A stretch of DNA of 12,261 bases from Syntrophaceae bacterium UBA5744 (GCA_002419215.1 DIFQ01000102.1:1-12261); one strand, 5' to 3'. Numbered from the stretch's first letter, positions 1-6,668 are shown. Translations and numbers: made by a program. The notes: generated by a model not told the origin, from the letters alone.

Positions 1-998
1 CCGCCGTCTTTTCGGATCCTGGCCGGCGCGACGAGTTCCGTCAGCTTCACCCCCTCCTTGAGAGCCATCTGGACCTCATCGCCGAAGGCGGGCATGTCCT
101 GGCGCCGCCGGCGGTAGAGGATCAGGGCCTCGCCGCCGAGGCGGACGATGCTGCGCGCCACGTCGACGGCCGTGTTGCCGCCACCGATGACGGCGGAGAC
201 CCCCGTGACGGGTGGCTTTTCGCCGTTGCGGACTTTCTCGAGGAACCCCAGGCCGTCTGCAACGCCTTCCAGTTCCTCGCCGGGCACGCGAAGCGCCGTC
301 GTCCTGGCATGGCCGCAGGCGAGATAGACGGCCTGGTAGGATTTTTCGAGGTCTTTCAGGAAATCGGCCGTCACGGGCCTGCCCGTGTGGATCCGGACGC
401 CCTGGGCCTGGATCTGGGCGATCTCCCTTCGCAGGGCGGCAAGGGGCAGCCGGTAGAGCGGAATCCCCCAGCGCAGGATCCCGCCGGCCTCGGCGGACGC
501 CTCGAAGACGTCGCAGGCGTAACCCAGCTGCGTGAGAAACCAGGCTGCCGCCAGTCCCGAGGGGCCGGCCCCGGCGATGGCCACTTTTTCAGGGCGCAAG
601 GGGAGCCGTTCCAGCAGCGGTTTGAGATCGTCGCGCTCCGCCGTGTCGGCCAGGAAGCGCTCGAGCGAGTGGATGGCGATGGGGTCGTCGAATTCCCCGC
701 GGTTGCAGGCGCCCTCACAGGGGTGGAAACAGACCCGGCCGCAGACACCCGGGAAGGGGTTTTCCCGGAGGATCGTTTCCCATGCCTCCTTGAAGAGCCC
801 CTGGGTGGTGAGCATCTCGATTTTGCCGATGTCTTCACCGGCGGGGCAGGCGGCGCTGCAGGGCGCCGTCTTTTCCTCGTAGCGGGGCCGCAGGTAGCGC
901 CAGGAACCGGTCTTGTTGGCTTCCGTCGATTGGGTCGAGCGGGGCATGATGTGGATGGGGTTTTCCTCTTCCGCCCGTGCTTGAGCTTTCCGTACCAT
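1..998 (-). CDS. GltD-like FAD/NAD(P)-dependent oxidoreductase, partial (3' end beyond window)
   Basis: The 332 visible residues belong to the glutamate-synthase small-subunit/dihydropyrimidine-dehydrogenase type of flavoprotein, which moves electrons between NAD(P)H, FAD and Fe-S clusters. An N-terminal Fe-S domain is marked by C47 and C51 (CSAACPAG) and by C86, C90, C94 and C98 (VCGRVCFHPCEGACNRGEFD). The FAD Rossmann motif GAGPSGL is at about 143-149, followed by GGILRWGIP near 172-180. The NAD(P)-binding motif GGGNTAVDVA is at about 272-281. The ATG at 998 is preceded by AAGGTGA at good spacing, and the gene starts 42 bases after the stop of the 2-oxoacid oxidoreductase gamma subunit, so the two are almost certainly one transcript. 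In that setting it probably links the oxidoreductase to the NAD(P)H pool rather than making glutamate; that role is inferred. The stop codon and C-terminus lie outside the window. Confidence 0.9.
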   Translation of the reverse strand, partial: MVRKAQARAEEENPIHIMPRSTQSTEANKTGSWRYLRPRYEEKTAPCSAACPAGEDIGKIEMLTTQGLFKEAWETILRENPFPGVCGRVCFHPCEGACNRGEFDDPIAIHSLERFLADTAERDDLKPLLERLPLRPEKVAIAGAGPSGLAAAWFLTQLGYACDVFEASAEAGGILRWGIPLYRLPLAALRREIAQIQAQGVRIHTGRPVTADFLKDLEKSYQAVYLACGHARTTALRVPGEELEGVADGLGFLEKVRNGEKPPVTGVSAVIGGGNTAVDVARSIVRLGGEALILYRRRRQDMPAFGDEVQMALKEGVKLTELVAPARIRKDG

Positions 999-1040
999 CG
1001 GAGTCACCTTGAGAAAGAGTCGTTCTGTGAGAAGAGCGCC

Positions 1041-1613
1041 TCATGCCGCCGGTTTGACGGCTTGGGCGAACTGGACGGCCTCGTAGGCCTCCCTGGCAGC
1101 CGTGACGTTGCGCTCGGCATTTCCCGGCACCTCGTCGCGGATGGCCGCAACGACGTCCTCCAGGGGCGGCATGTCGAGGACGCGGGCCACCGCCCCCATC
1201 ATGGAGGTGTTGACGATGGGGTGGGTACGGCTGCCGATCTGGTTGTTCATGGCAATCCGGCTGGCATCGACCCAGGCGAGACGGAACTTCGAGTAGGCGC
1301 CCGTATCCGCCGGGGGGGCGGGGCTGTTGATGAGGATCGATCCGCCGGGCTTGAGGCCCCGCGTCACGTCGATCGCCTGGATGAGCGTACTGTCGAGGAC
1401 GACGACGTGGTCCGGGGTGTAGACGTTCGTCCTCAGGAGGATTTTCTCCCTGTCAAGCCTCAGGTAGGCCTCCACGGGGGCCCCGCGTCTTTCCACCCCG
1501 AAGAAGGGAAAGCTCTGGACCTGGAAGCCGGCACGGAAGAAGGCCTTGGACATCAGGATGGTCGCCACAACGGTCCCCTGACCGCCGCGGCCGTGAAAGC
1601 GTATTTCCAGCAT
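1041..1613 (-). CDS. 2-oxoacid:ferredoxin oxidoreductase, gamma subunit
   Basis: This 190-residue protein is the gamma-type subunit or domain of the pyruvate/2-ketoisovalerate/indolepyruvate:ferredoxin oxidoreductase family. These cytoplasmic enzymes oxidatively decarboxylate 2-oxoacids to acyl-CoA and reduce ferredoxin, or run in reverse. Visible signatures are the N-terminal HGRGGQGTVVA (residues 7-17), FFGVERRGAPVEAYLR (37-52) in the place of the usual 'P.YG.E.RGG' segment, and NTSMMGAVARVLD (135-147). Length is normal for a free-standing gamma subunit. The ATG at 1613 has an AGGGAGGA ribosome site about 7 bases upstream. A GltD-like flavoprotein follows; alpha, beta and ferredoxin-like subunits are not in the window and would be expected beyond position 1. 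The substrate cannot be told from this subunit, so no gene symbol is given. Confidence 0.93.
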   Translation of the reverse strand: MLEIRFHGRGGQGTVVATILMSKAFFRAGFQVQSFPFFGVERRGAPVEAYLRLDREKILLRTNVYTPDHVVVLDSTLIQAIDVTRGLKPGGSILINSPAPPADTGAYSKFRLAWVDASRIAMNNQIGSRTHPIVNTSMMGAVARVLDMPPLEDVVAAIRDEVPGNAERNVTAAREAYEAVQFAQAVKPAA

Positions 1614-1700
1614 GGGTTCCTCCCTGTTCGCACTTCTTGCTCCGGCCGGTCAATCATTCCCGGAAGCATGGCCATTGAGGGCCAGCACGAAGTTAGGAAG

Positions 1701-1788
1701 TTATGAAGAGCGGAAGATCGGAGTGGAAGTAGGATTTATTTCTTCTCTTATCTGCTCTTCCTCACTTCCGATCTTCCGATCTTCGTAA
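1701..1788. repeat. Imperfect inverted repeat with internal 8-bp repeats
   Basis: Left arm 1701-1733 and right arm 1752-1788 are near-complementary, with a few mismatches and small indels. The spacer of about 18 bases is AT-rich. Read on the minus strand, the right arm contains GGAAGATC repeated head to tail. It fills much of the gap between the regulator and the gamma-subunit gene. It has no T-tract that would make it an ordinary terminator. Its plan (short repeats in each arm, arms inverted) recurs at 9150-9285 and 12149-12224 with different unit sequences. Confidence 0.75.
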
Positions 1789-1837
1789 ACGTGATCCCTG
1801 AAGAACAACGAAACGGTCTCTAAGGGATATGCCCCCG

Positions 1838-1880
1838 GTCATGCCTCAGTCGTGCCTCAGTCGTGCCTCAGTCACGCCTG
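1838..1880. repeat. 11-bp tandem repeat, nearly four copies, across the regulator's stop codon
   Basis: Units start at 1838, 1849, 1860 and 1871. The two middle units are identical (GTCGTGCCTCA); the outer ones differ by one or two bases. On the minus strand the unit carries TGA, so the stop codon of the XRE-cupin gene lies within the repeat and further TGA copies follow every 11 bases. Confidence 0.85.
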
Positions 1881-2476
1881 TTCCAGACGACGACGAGGAC
1901 CTTTGCCGGTTTCGTTTCGAGAGACCGGAAGCTGTGGTTCATTTCCGACTCGAAGTACAGGGAATCCCCGGCAAAGAGCACCTCGACCCGGTCGTCGGTC
2001 CGGAATTCGAGCTTCCCCTCGAGCACGAAGTGAAACTCCTCGCCCTCGTGGCTCATGAAGACCATGTCGCCCGTCTCCATGGGCTGGAACTCCACCAGGA
2101 AGGGCTCCATGTGCTTTTTCGGGTTCTTGGGCTCGAGGGATTCGTAGACGTAGTCCACCTCGCCCTCCCGGTGGTGGGGCCGCCGCTTGACCTTCACGCG
2201 CTCGCCGCTGCGGGTCACCGAGAGCCTCTCCATCTCGACCTCGTCCTCGAAGAAGAAGGCCATGCTCACGTCGAGGGCCTTCGAGAGGCGCAGCAGCGTC
2301 CCGAGGGGCGGGATGGTCTCGTCGCTCTCGATCCCGGCGAGTACCGCCTTGGCAAGCCCCGTCTTGGTGGCCATGTCCTCGAGGGTGAGCTGCTTTTTCT
2401 GGCGGCAGTCGCGGATGCGGGCACCGATCTTGATTCTCTCGTCACCCTGGCTGGAATCGGGTTTCTTCTTTGTCAT
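1868..2476 (-). CDS. XRE-family transcriptional regulator with C-terminal cupin domain
   Basis: A 202-residue regulator: residues ~17-72 form a Cro/C1-type helix-turn-helix (IGARIRDCRQKKQLTLEDMA, then TGLAKAVLAGIESDETIPPLGTLLR split over the recognition region). Residues ~110-198 form a small cupin barrel with HEGEEFHFVLEG (143-154) and GDSLYFESEMNHSF (170-183), which probably senses a small molecule. Such XRE-cupin proteins are known regulators of nearby metabolic genes. The ATG at 2476 has GGAGGT 6 bases upstream. The gene diverges from cstA across a 247-base gap with paired promoters and a central palindrome, and it lies upstream of the 2-oxoacid oxidoreductase genes on the same strand. 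Control of cstA, of itself, or of the oxidoreductase genes is therefore likely but inferred. The ligand is unknown. Confidence 0.92.
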   Translation of the reverse strand: MTKKKPDSSQGDERIKIGARIRDCRQKKQLTLEDMATKTGLAKAVLAGIESDETIPPLGTLLRLSKALDVSMAFFFEDEVEMERLSVTRSGERVKVKRRPHHREGEVDYVYESLEPKNPKKHMEPFLVEFQPMETGDMVFMSHEGEEFHFVLEGKLEFRTDDRVEVLFAGDSLYFESEMNHSFRSLETKPAKVLVVVWNRRD

Positions 2477-2529
2477 GCTGTACCTCCGTTAGGGTCCGGA
2501 AGGGAGTAGGGGATGGCTAATCCTCGACA

Positions 2530-2558
2530 AATGTAGACCAATCGGGTAACCCTGTAAA
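2530..2558 (-). promoter_or_regulatory. Predicted sigma-70-type promoter for the XRE-cupin gene
   Basis: On the minus strand, TTTACA (2558-2553) and TACATT (2535-2530) are separated by 17 bases. The -35 box matches consensus at 5 of 6 positions and the -10 at 4 of 6. It would start transcription near 2523, giving a leader of roughly 45 bases. Confidence 0.55.
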
Positions 2559-2563
2559 GGGCA

Positions 2564-2579
2564 AAATTGTATGCAATTT
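2564..2579. promoter_or_regulatory. Palindromic candidate operator between divergent promoters
   Basis: AAATTG-TATG-CAATTT is a perfect 6-bp-arm inverted repeat. It sits in the 25 bases between the -35 boxes of the divergent XRE-cupin and cstA promoters, a position from which a dimeric regulator could act on both. The XRE-cupin protein encoded next door is the obvious candidate binder; this is inference. Confidence 0.5.
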
Positions 2580-2583
2580 GTGT

Positions 2584-2612
2584 TTGACTTCGGGTGCGCA
2601 AAGGAATAGAAA
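2584..2612 (+). promoter_or_regulatory. Predicted sigma-70-type promoter for cstA
   Basis: TTGACT (2584-2589), a 17-base spacer and TAGAAA (2607-2612) form a plausible promoter. The -35 matches at 5 of 6 positions and the -10 at 4 of 6. Transcription would start near 2619, leaving a leader of about 105 bases before the cstA start. Confidence 0.5.
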
Positions 2613-2654
2613 ATAAAGCGTTAAGGGTATGATAAGGAGATCCATGCCCGGCCC

Positions 2655-2672
2655 ATCCCGGTGACCCGGGAT
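2655..2672 (+). promoter_or_regulatory. Hairpin in the predicted cstA 5' leader
   Basis: ATCCCGG-TGAC-CCGGGAT can form a perfect 7-bp stem with a 4-base loop, about 50 bases before the cstA start. No T-tract follows directly, so it is not a clear terminator. It could be a regulatory or stabilising leader hairpin. Confidence 0.35.
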
Positions 2673-2723
2673 CGTTACTGCGGTTATTTTTATTAAATTC
2701 CTATCTTTTGAAGGAGGGGGATT

Positions 2724-4463
2724 ATGGTAGCAACAACCACAGTCATCATCATCATCGGTTTCATCATCTACATGGGGCTGTACTGGACGTACGGCAAGAA
2801 GATCGAAAAGGACGTCGTCAAGGCCGACGACAAGAACGCGCCGCCCTCGCAGCGCCTCTACGACGGCGTGGACTACGTCCCGGCCCACAAGGCGGTCCTC
2901 TTCGGTCACCACTTCTCGTCCATCGCCGGCGCGGGGCCCCTCGTCGGGCCTGCCATGGCCATGGTCTGGGGCTGGCTCCCGGGGCTTCTCTGGGTCTGGT
3001 TCGGCAACGTCCTCATCGGCTCCATCCACGACTACCTGGCGCTCATGGCCTCGGTGCGCTACGACGCCAAGTCGGTGCAGTTCGTGGCCACGGACCTCAT
3101 CTCGAAGCGCACGGGGCGCTCCTTCTACTGGATCGTTTTCTTCCTGCTCATCCTCGTCGTGGCGGCCTTCGCCAACGTCATCGGCTCCATGTTCGCCCGG
3201 ACGCCCTCCATCGGGTCGGCCTCAATCTTCATGACAATCGCCGCCATCATCCTGGGGGCCCTCATCTACCGGGTGAAAATGAACCTGCCGATTGCCACGG
3301 TCATCGGGATCGTCCTGATGGCCATCGCCATCTGGATGGGGCCCCAGTACCCCATTCCCCTGAGCTACGAGACGTGGATGGTGATCCTCCTCGTCTACAT
3401 CATCATCGCCGCATCCATCCCGGTGAACCTCCTGCTGCAGCCGCGGGACTACCTGAACTCGTTTTTGCTCTACTTCGGCATCGCCATCGGCTTTGTCGCC
3501 GCCATGGTGACCTTCAAGGGGATGGAGGCGCCGGCATTCTCCGCCTTCTCGCCCATCCTGCTGGGAGGCCAGCCCACGCCCTTCTGGCCCGCGATCCCGC
3601 TGGTCATCGCCTGCGGGTCCCTCTCCGGCTTCCACTCCCTGGTGGCCTCGGGGACGTCGTCCAAGCAGCTCCAGAAGGAGACGGACGCCCTCTTCGTGGG
3701 CTACGGCGGCATGTTCACCGAGGGGTTCCTCTCGACGGTCATCATCGTGGCCATCGGCGGCTTCGGCATGACGGTCATGCAGAACCAGGCCGCGGCGGCC
3801 AACTACACCCTGACCCTCGAGGCTGGCAACTGGGCCACGACCTACGCGAAGGCGACGGGGGCCCTGAAGCTCGCGCCCCCCAGCATGATCGTCGAAGCCT
3901 TCGGTGTCATGGTGGCTTCGACCTTCCTCTCCTTCATCCCCACGGCGATCGTGAAGGTCATCGCGGGGCTCTGGATCTCGGCCTTTGCGCTCACGACCCT
4001 CGACACGACGAACCGCCTGGCCCGCTACTGCCTCGTGGAGATGCTGGAGCCCGTGCAGTCGAGCCTTGGCGCTGCCTACAATGTCATCACGAACCGCTGG
4101 GTCGCCTCCATCATCCCTGCGGCCCTGGGCATCTACCTGGCCTGGAGCGGCCAGTTCTCGATCCTCTGGCCCTCCTTCAGCGCGGCAAACCAGCTCATCG
4201 CCTCGATTGCCCTCATGACGGGGGCGGCCTTCGTGTCGAAGAAGCTGAAGTCCCAGTTCGCCATCGTGGCGATCGTGCCCGCCTGGGCCCTGTGGTTCAC
4301 GGTGACCTGCGCCATCGTGTGGTTCATGTGGGTCGTCATGCCGGGCACCATCGTCAAGACGCCCGGGACGGGCTGGACCGTGCAGATCATCATGGGGATC
4401 ATGCTCATACTCAACATCCTCTTCATCGTCGACTTCGTGAAGTCGAGCGGGAAGAAGGAATAA
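2724..4463 (+). CDS. cstA: CstA family carbon starvation protein (peptide/pyruvate transporter)
   Basis: A 579-residue inner-membrane transporter. CstA-type proteins take up peptides or pyruvate, classically under carbon limitation. Family signatures are easy to see: DGVDYVPA (47-54), FGHHFSSIAGAGPLVGPA (60-77), QPRDYLN (239-245), CGSLSGFHSLVASGTSSKQL (297-316), TTLDTTNRLARY (424-435) and WPSFSAANQLIA (482-493). Many hydrophobic segments run from residue ~5 to ~572. It is shorter than E. coli CstA (about 700 residues), like the compact versions found in many anaerobes. The ATG at 2724 follows AAGGAGGGGG at ideal spacing. It is monocistronic: its own promoter lies upstream and a hairpin terminator follows. 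The divergent XRE-cupin gene is a likely regulator. Proximity to 2-oxoacid oxidoreductase genes would suit pyruvate uptake, but the substrate is not shown by the sequence. Confidence 0.96.
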   Translation: MVATTTVIIIIGFIIYMGLYWTYGKKIEKDVVKADDKNAPPSQRLYDGVDYVPAHKAVLFGHHFSSIAGAGPLVGPAMAMVWGWLPGLLWVWFGNVLIGSIHDYLALMASVRYDAKSVQFVATDLISKRTGRSFYWIVFFLLILVVAAFANVIGSMFARTPSIGSASIFMTIAAIILGALIYRVKMNLPIATVIGIVLMAIAIWMGPQYPIPLSYETWMVILLVYIIIAASIPVNLLLQPRDYLNSFLLYFGIAIGFVAAMVTFKGMEAPAFSAFSPILLGGQPTPFWPAIPLVIACGSLSGFHSLVASGTSSKQLQKETDALFVGYGGMFTEGFLSTVIIVAIGGFGMTVMQNQAAAANYTLTLEAGNWATTYAKATGALKLAPPSMIVEAFGVMVASTFLSFIPTAIVKVIAGLWISAFALTTLDTTNRLARYCLVEMLEPVQSSLGAAYNVITNRWVASIIPAALGIYLAWSGQFSILWPSFSAANQLIASIALMTGAAFVSKKLKSQFAIVAIVPAWALWFTVTCAIVWFMWVVMPGTIVKTPGTGWTVQIIMGIMLILNILFIVDFVKSSGKKE

Positions 4464-4503
4464 CCCCACGGGTATTTACTTGAACGTGGAAATGGGGTAA
4501 CGT

Positions 4504-4546
4504 GAAATCCCCCTCGCGCCCCAGGCGGGGTGCGGGGGGGATTTTC
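4504..4546 (+). terminator. Rho-independent-type terminator after cstA
   Basis: A long GC-rich stem (GAAATCCCCC ... GGGGGGATTTTC, with an inner GCGCCCC/GGGGTGC helix around an AGGC-type loop) starts 40 bases after the cstA stop. It ends in ATTTTC, a short T-run. It also keeps the following operon separate. Confidence 0.65.
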
Positions 4547-4577
4547 AATTCCGGAGCAGGGAGTAAACTATTCAAGT

Positions 4578-4859
4578 ATGCCACCTTCCATCCTCGAGCA
4601 TCTCCGGCATTTCATGCAGGGATTCAGTCAGGGCCAGCGTGAGAAGGTCCTCAGCCTGACCTGCATGGAGCAGCAGGAGCTGGAGAACGTCTTTGCCCTG
4701 CTTCTCCTGGGCTCCTTCGTGGGGTTTCCGGCCCCGCCGACCTTCCTCGCCGTGGAGCTTCTGCCCTTCATGGAGCGCGAGATGCAGATCCTCGGCCAGA
4801 GGGCCGAGGATGCCTGCGACATGCTCGGGCAGATGATGGGAAGCCTGGGGGTGGACTGA
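4578..4859 (+). CDS. Small protein of unknown function, first gene of ArsA-type operon
   Basis: I do not recognise this 93-residue protein. Residues 1-37 are amphipathic and look helical (MPPSILEHLRHFMQGFSQGQ at the start). Residues ~38-64 are hydrophobic with a proline-rich break (FVGFPAPPTFLAVELLP). The tail 65-93 is helical, Met-rich and acidic. Cysteines are at 29 and 80. Its TGA overlaps the ATG of the ArsA-type ATPase (TGATG), so translation is probably coupled and the products probably act together. The ATG at 4578 is chosen because the only longer in-frame start, a GTG at 4530, lies inside the cstA terminator hairpin. The GGGAG upstream is 14 bases away, which is weak, so the start is not certain. 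Possible roles are a regulator, adaptor or membrane-associating partner of the ATPase, but nothing in the sequence decides this. Confidence 0.8.
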   Translation: MPPSILEHLRHFMQGFSQGQREKVLSLTCMEQQELENVFALLLLGSFVGFPAPPTFLAVELLPFMEREMQILGQRAEDACDMLGQMMGSLGVD

Positions 4860-5809
4860 TGAAGATCCTCTTCTACACCGGCAAGGGCGGCGTCGGCAAA
4901 TCGACGATGGCCGCCTCGGCGGCCTGGCAGCTGTCTCAGAATAGCCGCGTCCTCGTCGTGTCGCTCGACCCCGCCCACAACCTGGGCGACATCTTCTGCG
5001 TGAGCCTCAACGGCAAAGAAAAGAAGATGCACGACAGGCTGCTCCTCCGGGAGGTCGATCTGCACAAGCTCTCCCGGGACTACCTGGAGCGGGAGATCGG
5101 CGTTCTCACCCGGACCTACAGCTACCTGCAGACCCTCAACCTGGACCGCTATTTCTCGGTTCTCAAGTACTCGCCGGGCATCGAGGAGTACGCCCTGCTC
5201 ACGAGCATCGAGGAGACGATCCGGAAAGACGGCTCGAACTTCGACACGATCATCTTCGACACGCCGCCCACGGGCCTGACGCTGCGCTTCCTGGCCCTGC
5301 CGCAGATCACGATCACCTGGATCGACCGCCTCGCCCAGATCCGCCGGCAGATCCTGGACAAGCGCCACACGATCCAGAAGATCCGGGGGCCCGCGAACGA
5401 GGAGGAGAAGAAACAGGAAATCAAGCTGGCCTACGACGAGAAGGACGACCCGGTCCTCAATCGGCTGATGGCCCTGAAGGCCAATTACGAGTCCCTCACG
5501 GGGATCCTGCAGGGCCCCGACAGCGGCGTCGTGCTCGTCTTCAACCCCGACATGCTCTCCCTGCGCGAGTCCGAGAGGCTCGTGGAGGGCCTGCGGGACA
5601 TCAACCTGCCGCTGCGGCTTCTCATCCAGAACAAGGTCACGGAGGAGAACCGCGCCGTCGCCGGCCAGGTGGTCGCCGAGCTGCAGAAAATGGTCGGGGA
5701 TATCCCGCTGCTGCAGGTGGCCCTCTCCGCCCAGGTTGCCTGCGGCCTGGATTCGAAGCTCTACGAGATTTCCGAGGATCTGGTTACGCCCCTCGACTGG
5801 AGACGCTGA
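4859..5809 (+). CDS. ArsA/Get3-family P-loop ATPase
   Basis: A 316-residue cytoplasmic ATPase of the ArsA/Get3 (TRC40) branch of the SIMIBI P-loop NTPases. The deviant Walker A motif GKGGVGKST occupies residues 8-16. Switch I is DPAHNLGD (37-44). Switch II is DTPPTGLTLRFLALP (134-148), very close to the DTAPTGHTLRLL of the family. QNKV at 257-260 fits the adenine-binding loop. There is one ATPase domain, unlike the two-domain ArsA of arsenite pumps. The CxxC zinc motif of eukaryotic Get3 is absent, and only two cysteines (47 and 295) are present, so arsenite sensing of the classical type is unlikely. No arsB, arsD or arsR is nearby. Family members use ATP to move membrane proteins or drive a partner; here the partners are probably the proteins encoded on either side. 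The start overlaps the previous stop. Confidence 0.92.
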   Translation: MKILFYTGKGGVGKSTMAASAAWQLSQNSRVLVVSLDPAHNLGDIFCVSLNGKEKKMHDRLLLREVDLHKLSRDYLEREIGVLTRTYSYLQTLNLDRYFSVLKYSPGIEEYALLTSIEETIRKDGSNFDTIIFDTPPTGLTLRFLALPQITITWIDRLAQIRRQILDKRHTIQKIRGPANEEEKKQEIKLAYDEKDDPVLNRLMALKANYESLTGILQGPDSGVVLVFNPDMLSLRESERLVEGLRDINLPLRLLIQNKVTEENRAVAGQVVAELQKMVGDIPLLQVALSAQVACGLDSKLYEISEDLVTPLDWRR

Positions 5810-5811
5810 AA

Positions 5812-6480
5812 ATGTTCGAACACGATTATCTCGTATCGGAGCCCCTGTTCTGGCTCTTCATCGCCGCGACGGCGGTCCTCGTCTGGGGCTATTACTGGGG
5901 CGAGAGGGAGAACAAGCGCCTCTACCTCTCGGCCTTCAACGGCCTCGTGGACGTCATCAAGCCCATCGACCAGACCTTCACGAACATCGGCGGCCTCATC
6001 GGCTACCACGGCAATTTCGTCACCCGGAAGGACTCGCCCATCGAGAAGGTGGAAGCGACGATCACCTTCCTGGCCCGGCAGTCGCTGCTGTACCTGCCCG
6101 TTTCGATCCTGATCCGAAAGCACGACCGGCTCTTCATCACCCTGCACCTGCGGCAGTCGCCGAAGGAGGAGGGGCACCTCATCGAGGAGCGATATTCCCG
6201 CTACCGGCACGCTCGGATCACCAACGAGGCGCGGCTCAACCGGGAGGCGCTCCGGTGGGGCGACTACAACTACTTTGTGTATTACGAGAGCGGCCGAATG
6301 CGGGACCAGCTGAAGAAATTCACGACGATCCATACCGACCCCGGCATCCTTCGCCACGTCGCCATCGTTCCCGACCAGAAGAAGTGCTTTGTCTTCATGA
6401 TCCCGAAGAAAGGGATGGTCAAGCCCTGTTTCGAGCCCATATACCGCTGGATCCCCTCGCTCATCCCTGCGAAAAAGTAA
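5812..6480 (+). CDS. Membrane-anchored protein of unknown function, third gene of ArsA-type operon
   Basis: A 222-residue protein that I do not recognise. One hydrophobic segment at about residues 11-28 (PLFWLFIAATAVLVWGYYWG) is followed by basic residues, so it is probably anchored by its N-terminus with the remaining ~190 residues as a mostly soluble domain. By the positive-inside rule that domain would be cytoplasmic. It is rich in aromatic and charged residues, for example RYSRYRHARI and GDYNYFVYYE, and has a short hydrophobic stretch near 91-101 (SLLYLPVSILI). The ATG lies two bases after the ATPase stop, with GGAGA in the end of the ATPase gene acting as ribosome site. That spacing implies co-translation and a shared task. 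It could be the membrane receptor or client of the ATPase; this is inferred only from position. Confidence 0.87.
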   Translation: MFEHDYLVSEPLFWLFIAATAVLVWGYYWGERENKRLYLSAFNGLVDVIKPIDQTFTNIGGLIGYHGNFVTRKDSPIEKVEATITFLARQSLLYLPVSILIRKHDRLFITLHLRQSPKEEGHLIEERYSRYRHARITNEARLNREALRWGDYNYFVYYESGRMRDQLKKFTTIHTDPGILRHVAIVPDQKKCFVFMIPKKGMVKPCFEPIYRWIPSLIPAKK

Positions 6481-6497
6481 CGCATGCCGTCTGCATA

Positions 6498-6522
6498 ACC
6501 CGGCCGTTTCCCGGCACCGGGT
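6498..6522 (+). terminator. Weak candidate terminator after ArsA-type operon
   Basis: ACCCGG (6498-6503) and CCGGGT (6517-6522) can pair, followed by only TTCCCC. It is the only stem close to the operon end, but it lacks a real T-run. The rest of 6481-6816 (336 bases, no gene) holds the REP-type repeat at 6584 and the promoter at 6731. Confidence 0.25.
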
Positions 6523-6583
6523 TTCCCCGGATAGATTAAGGAAAGTAATGAATGGTTCACCTCTTCCTCAGAGGTCTCGAGGT

Positions 6584-6668
6584 GTCATTCCCGCGAAGGC
6601 GGGAATCCATGTAAAGACTGGATTCCGGATCAAGCCTGTACTCGACCTGATCGGGTATCCGGAATGAC
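6584..6668. repeat. REP-type palindromic repeat, copy A
   Basis: An 85-base element bounded by GTCATTCC and GGAATGAC. It has an inner hairpin, CCCGC-GAAG-GCGGG, and a second half with the pairing segments GGATTCCGGAT and ATCCGGAAT. The leading 25 bases match a repeat common in intergenic DNA of many proteobacteria. It shares its terminal sequences and layout with copies B and C. Confidence 0.85.

Noticed and set aside
309..1706. 465-codon plus-strand open frame across the GltD-like and gamma-subunit genes
   Set aside because: It is antisense to two well-recognised proteins, spans both plus their gap, and shows no domain pattern.
1701..1788. Possible sequencing-adapter remnant, since one arm differs by one base from a common 13-base adapter core
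   Set aside because: The match is imperfect and short, the sequence is part of an inverted repeat with diverged arms, and the same architecture occurs elsewhere with other units. Read-level inspection would settle it.
2708..4483. Very long open frames overlapping cstA in another plus-strand frame and on the minus strand (3222-4469)
   Set aside because: They are by-products of GC-rich codon use in cstA. Their translations are His/Arg/Gly-rich low-complexity strings with no family signatures, while the cstA frame is unmistakable.
4530..4577. Upstream GTG start for the small protein before the ArsA-type ATPase
   Set aside because: The GTG lies inside the cstA terminator hairpin and lacks a ribosome site; the ATG at 4578 is more likely.
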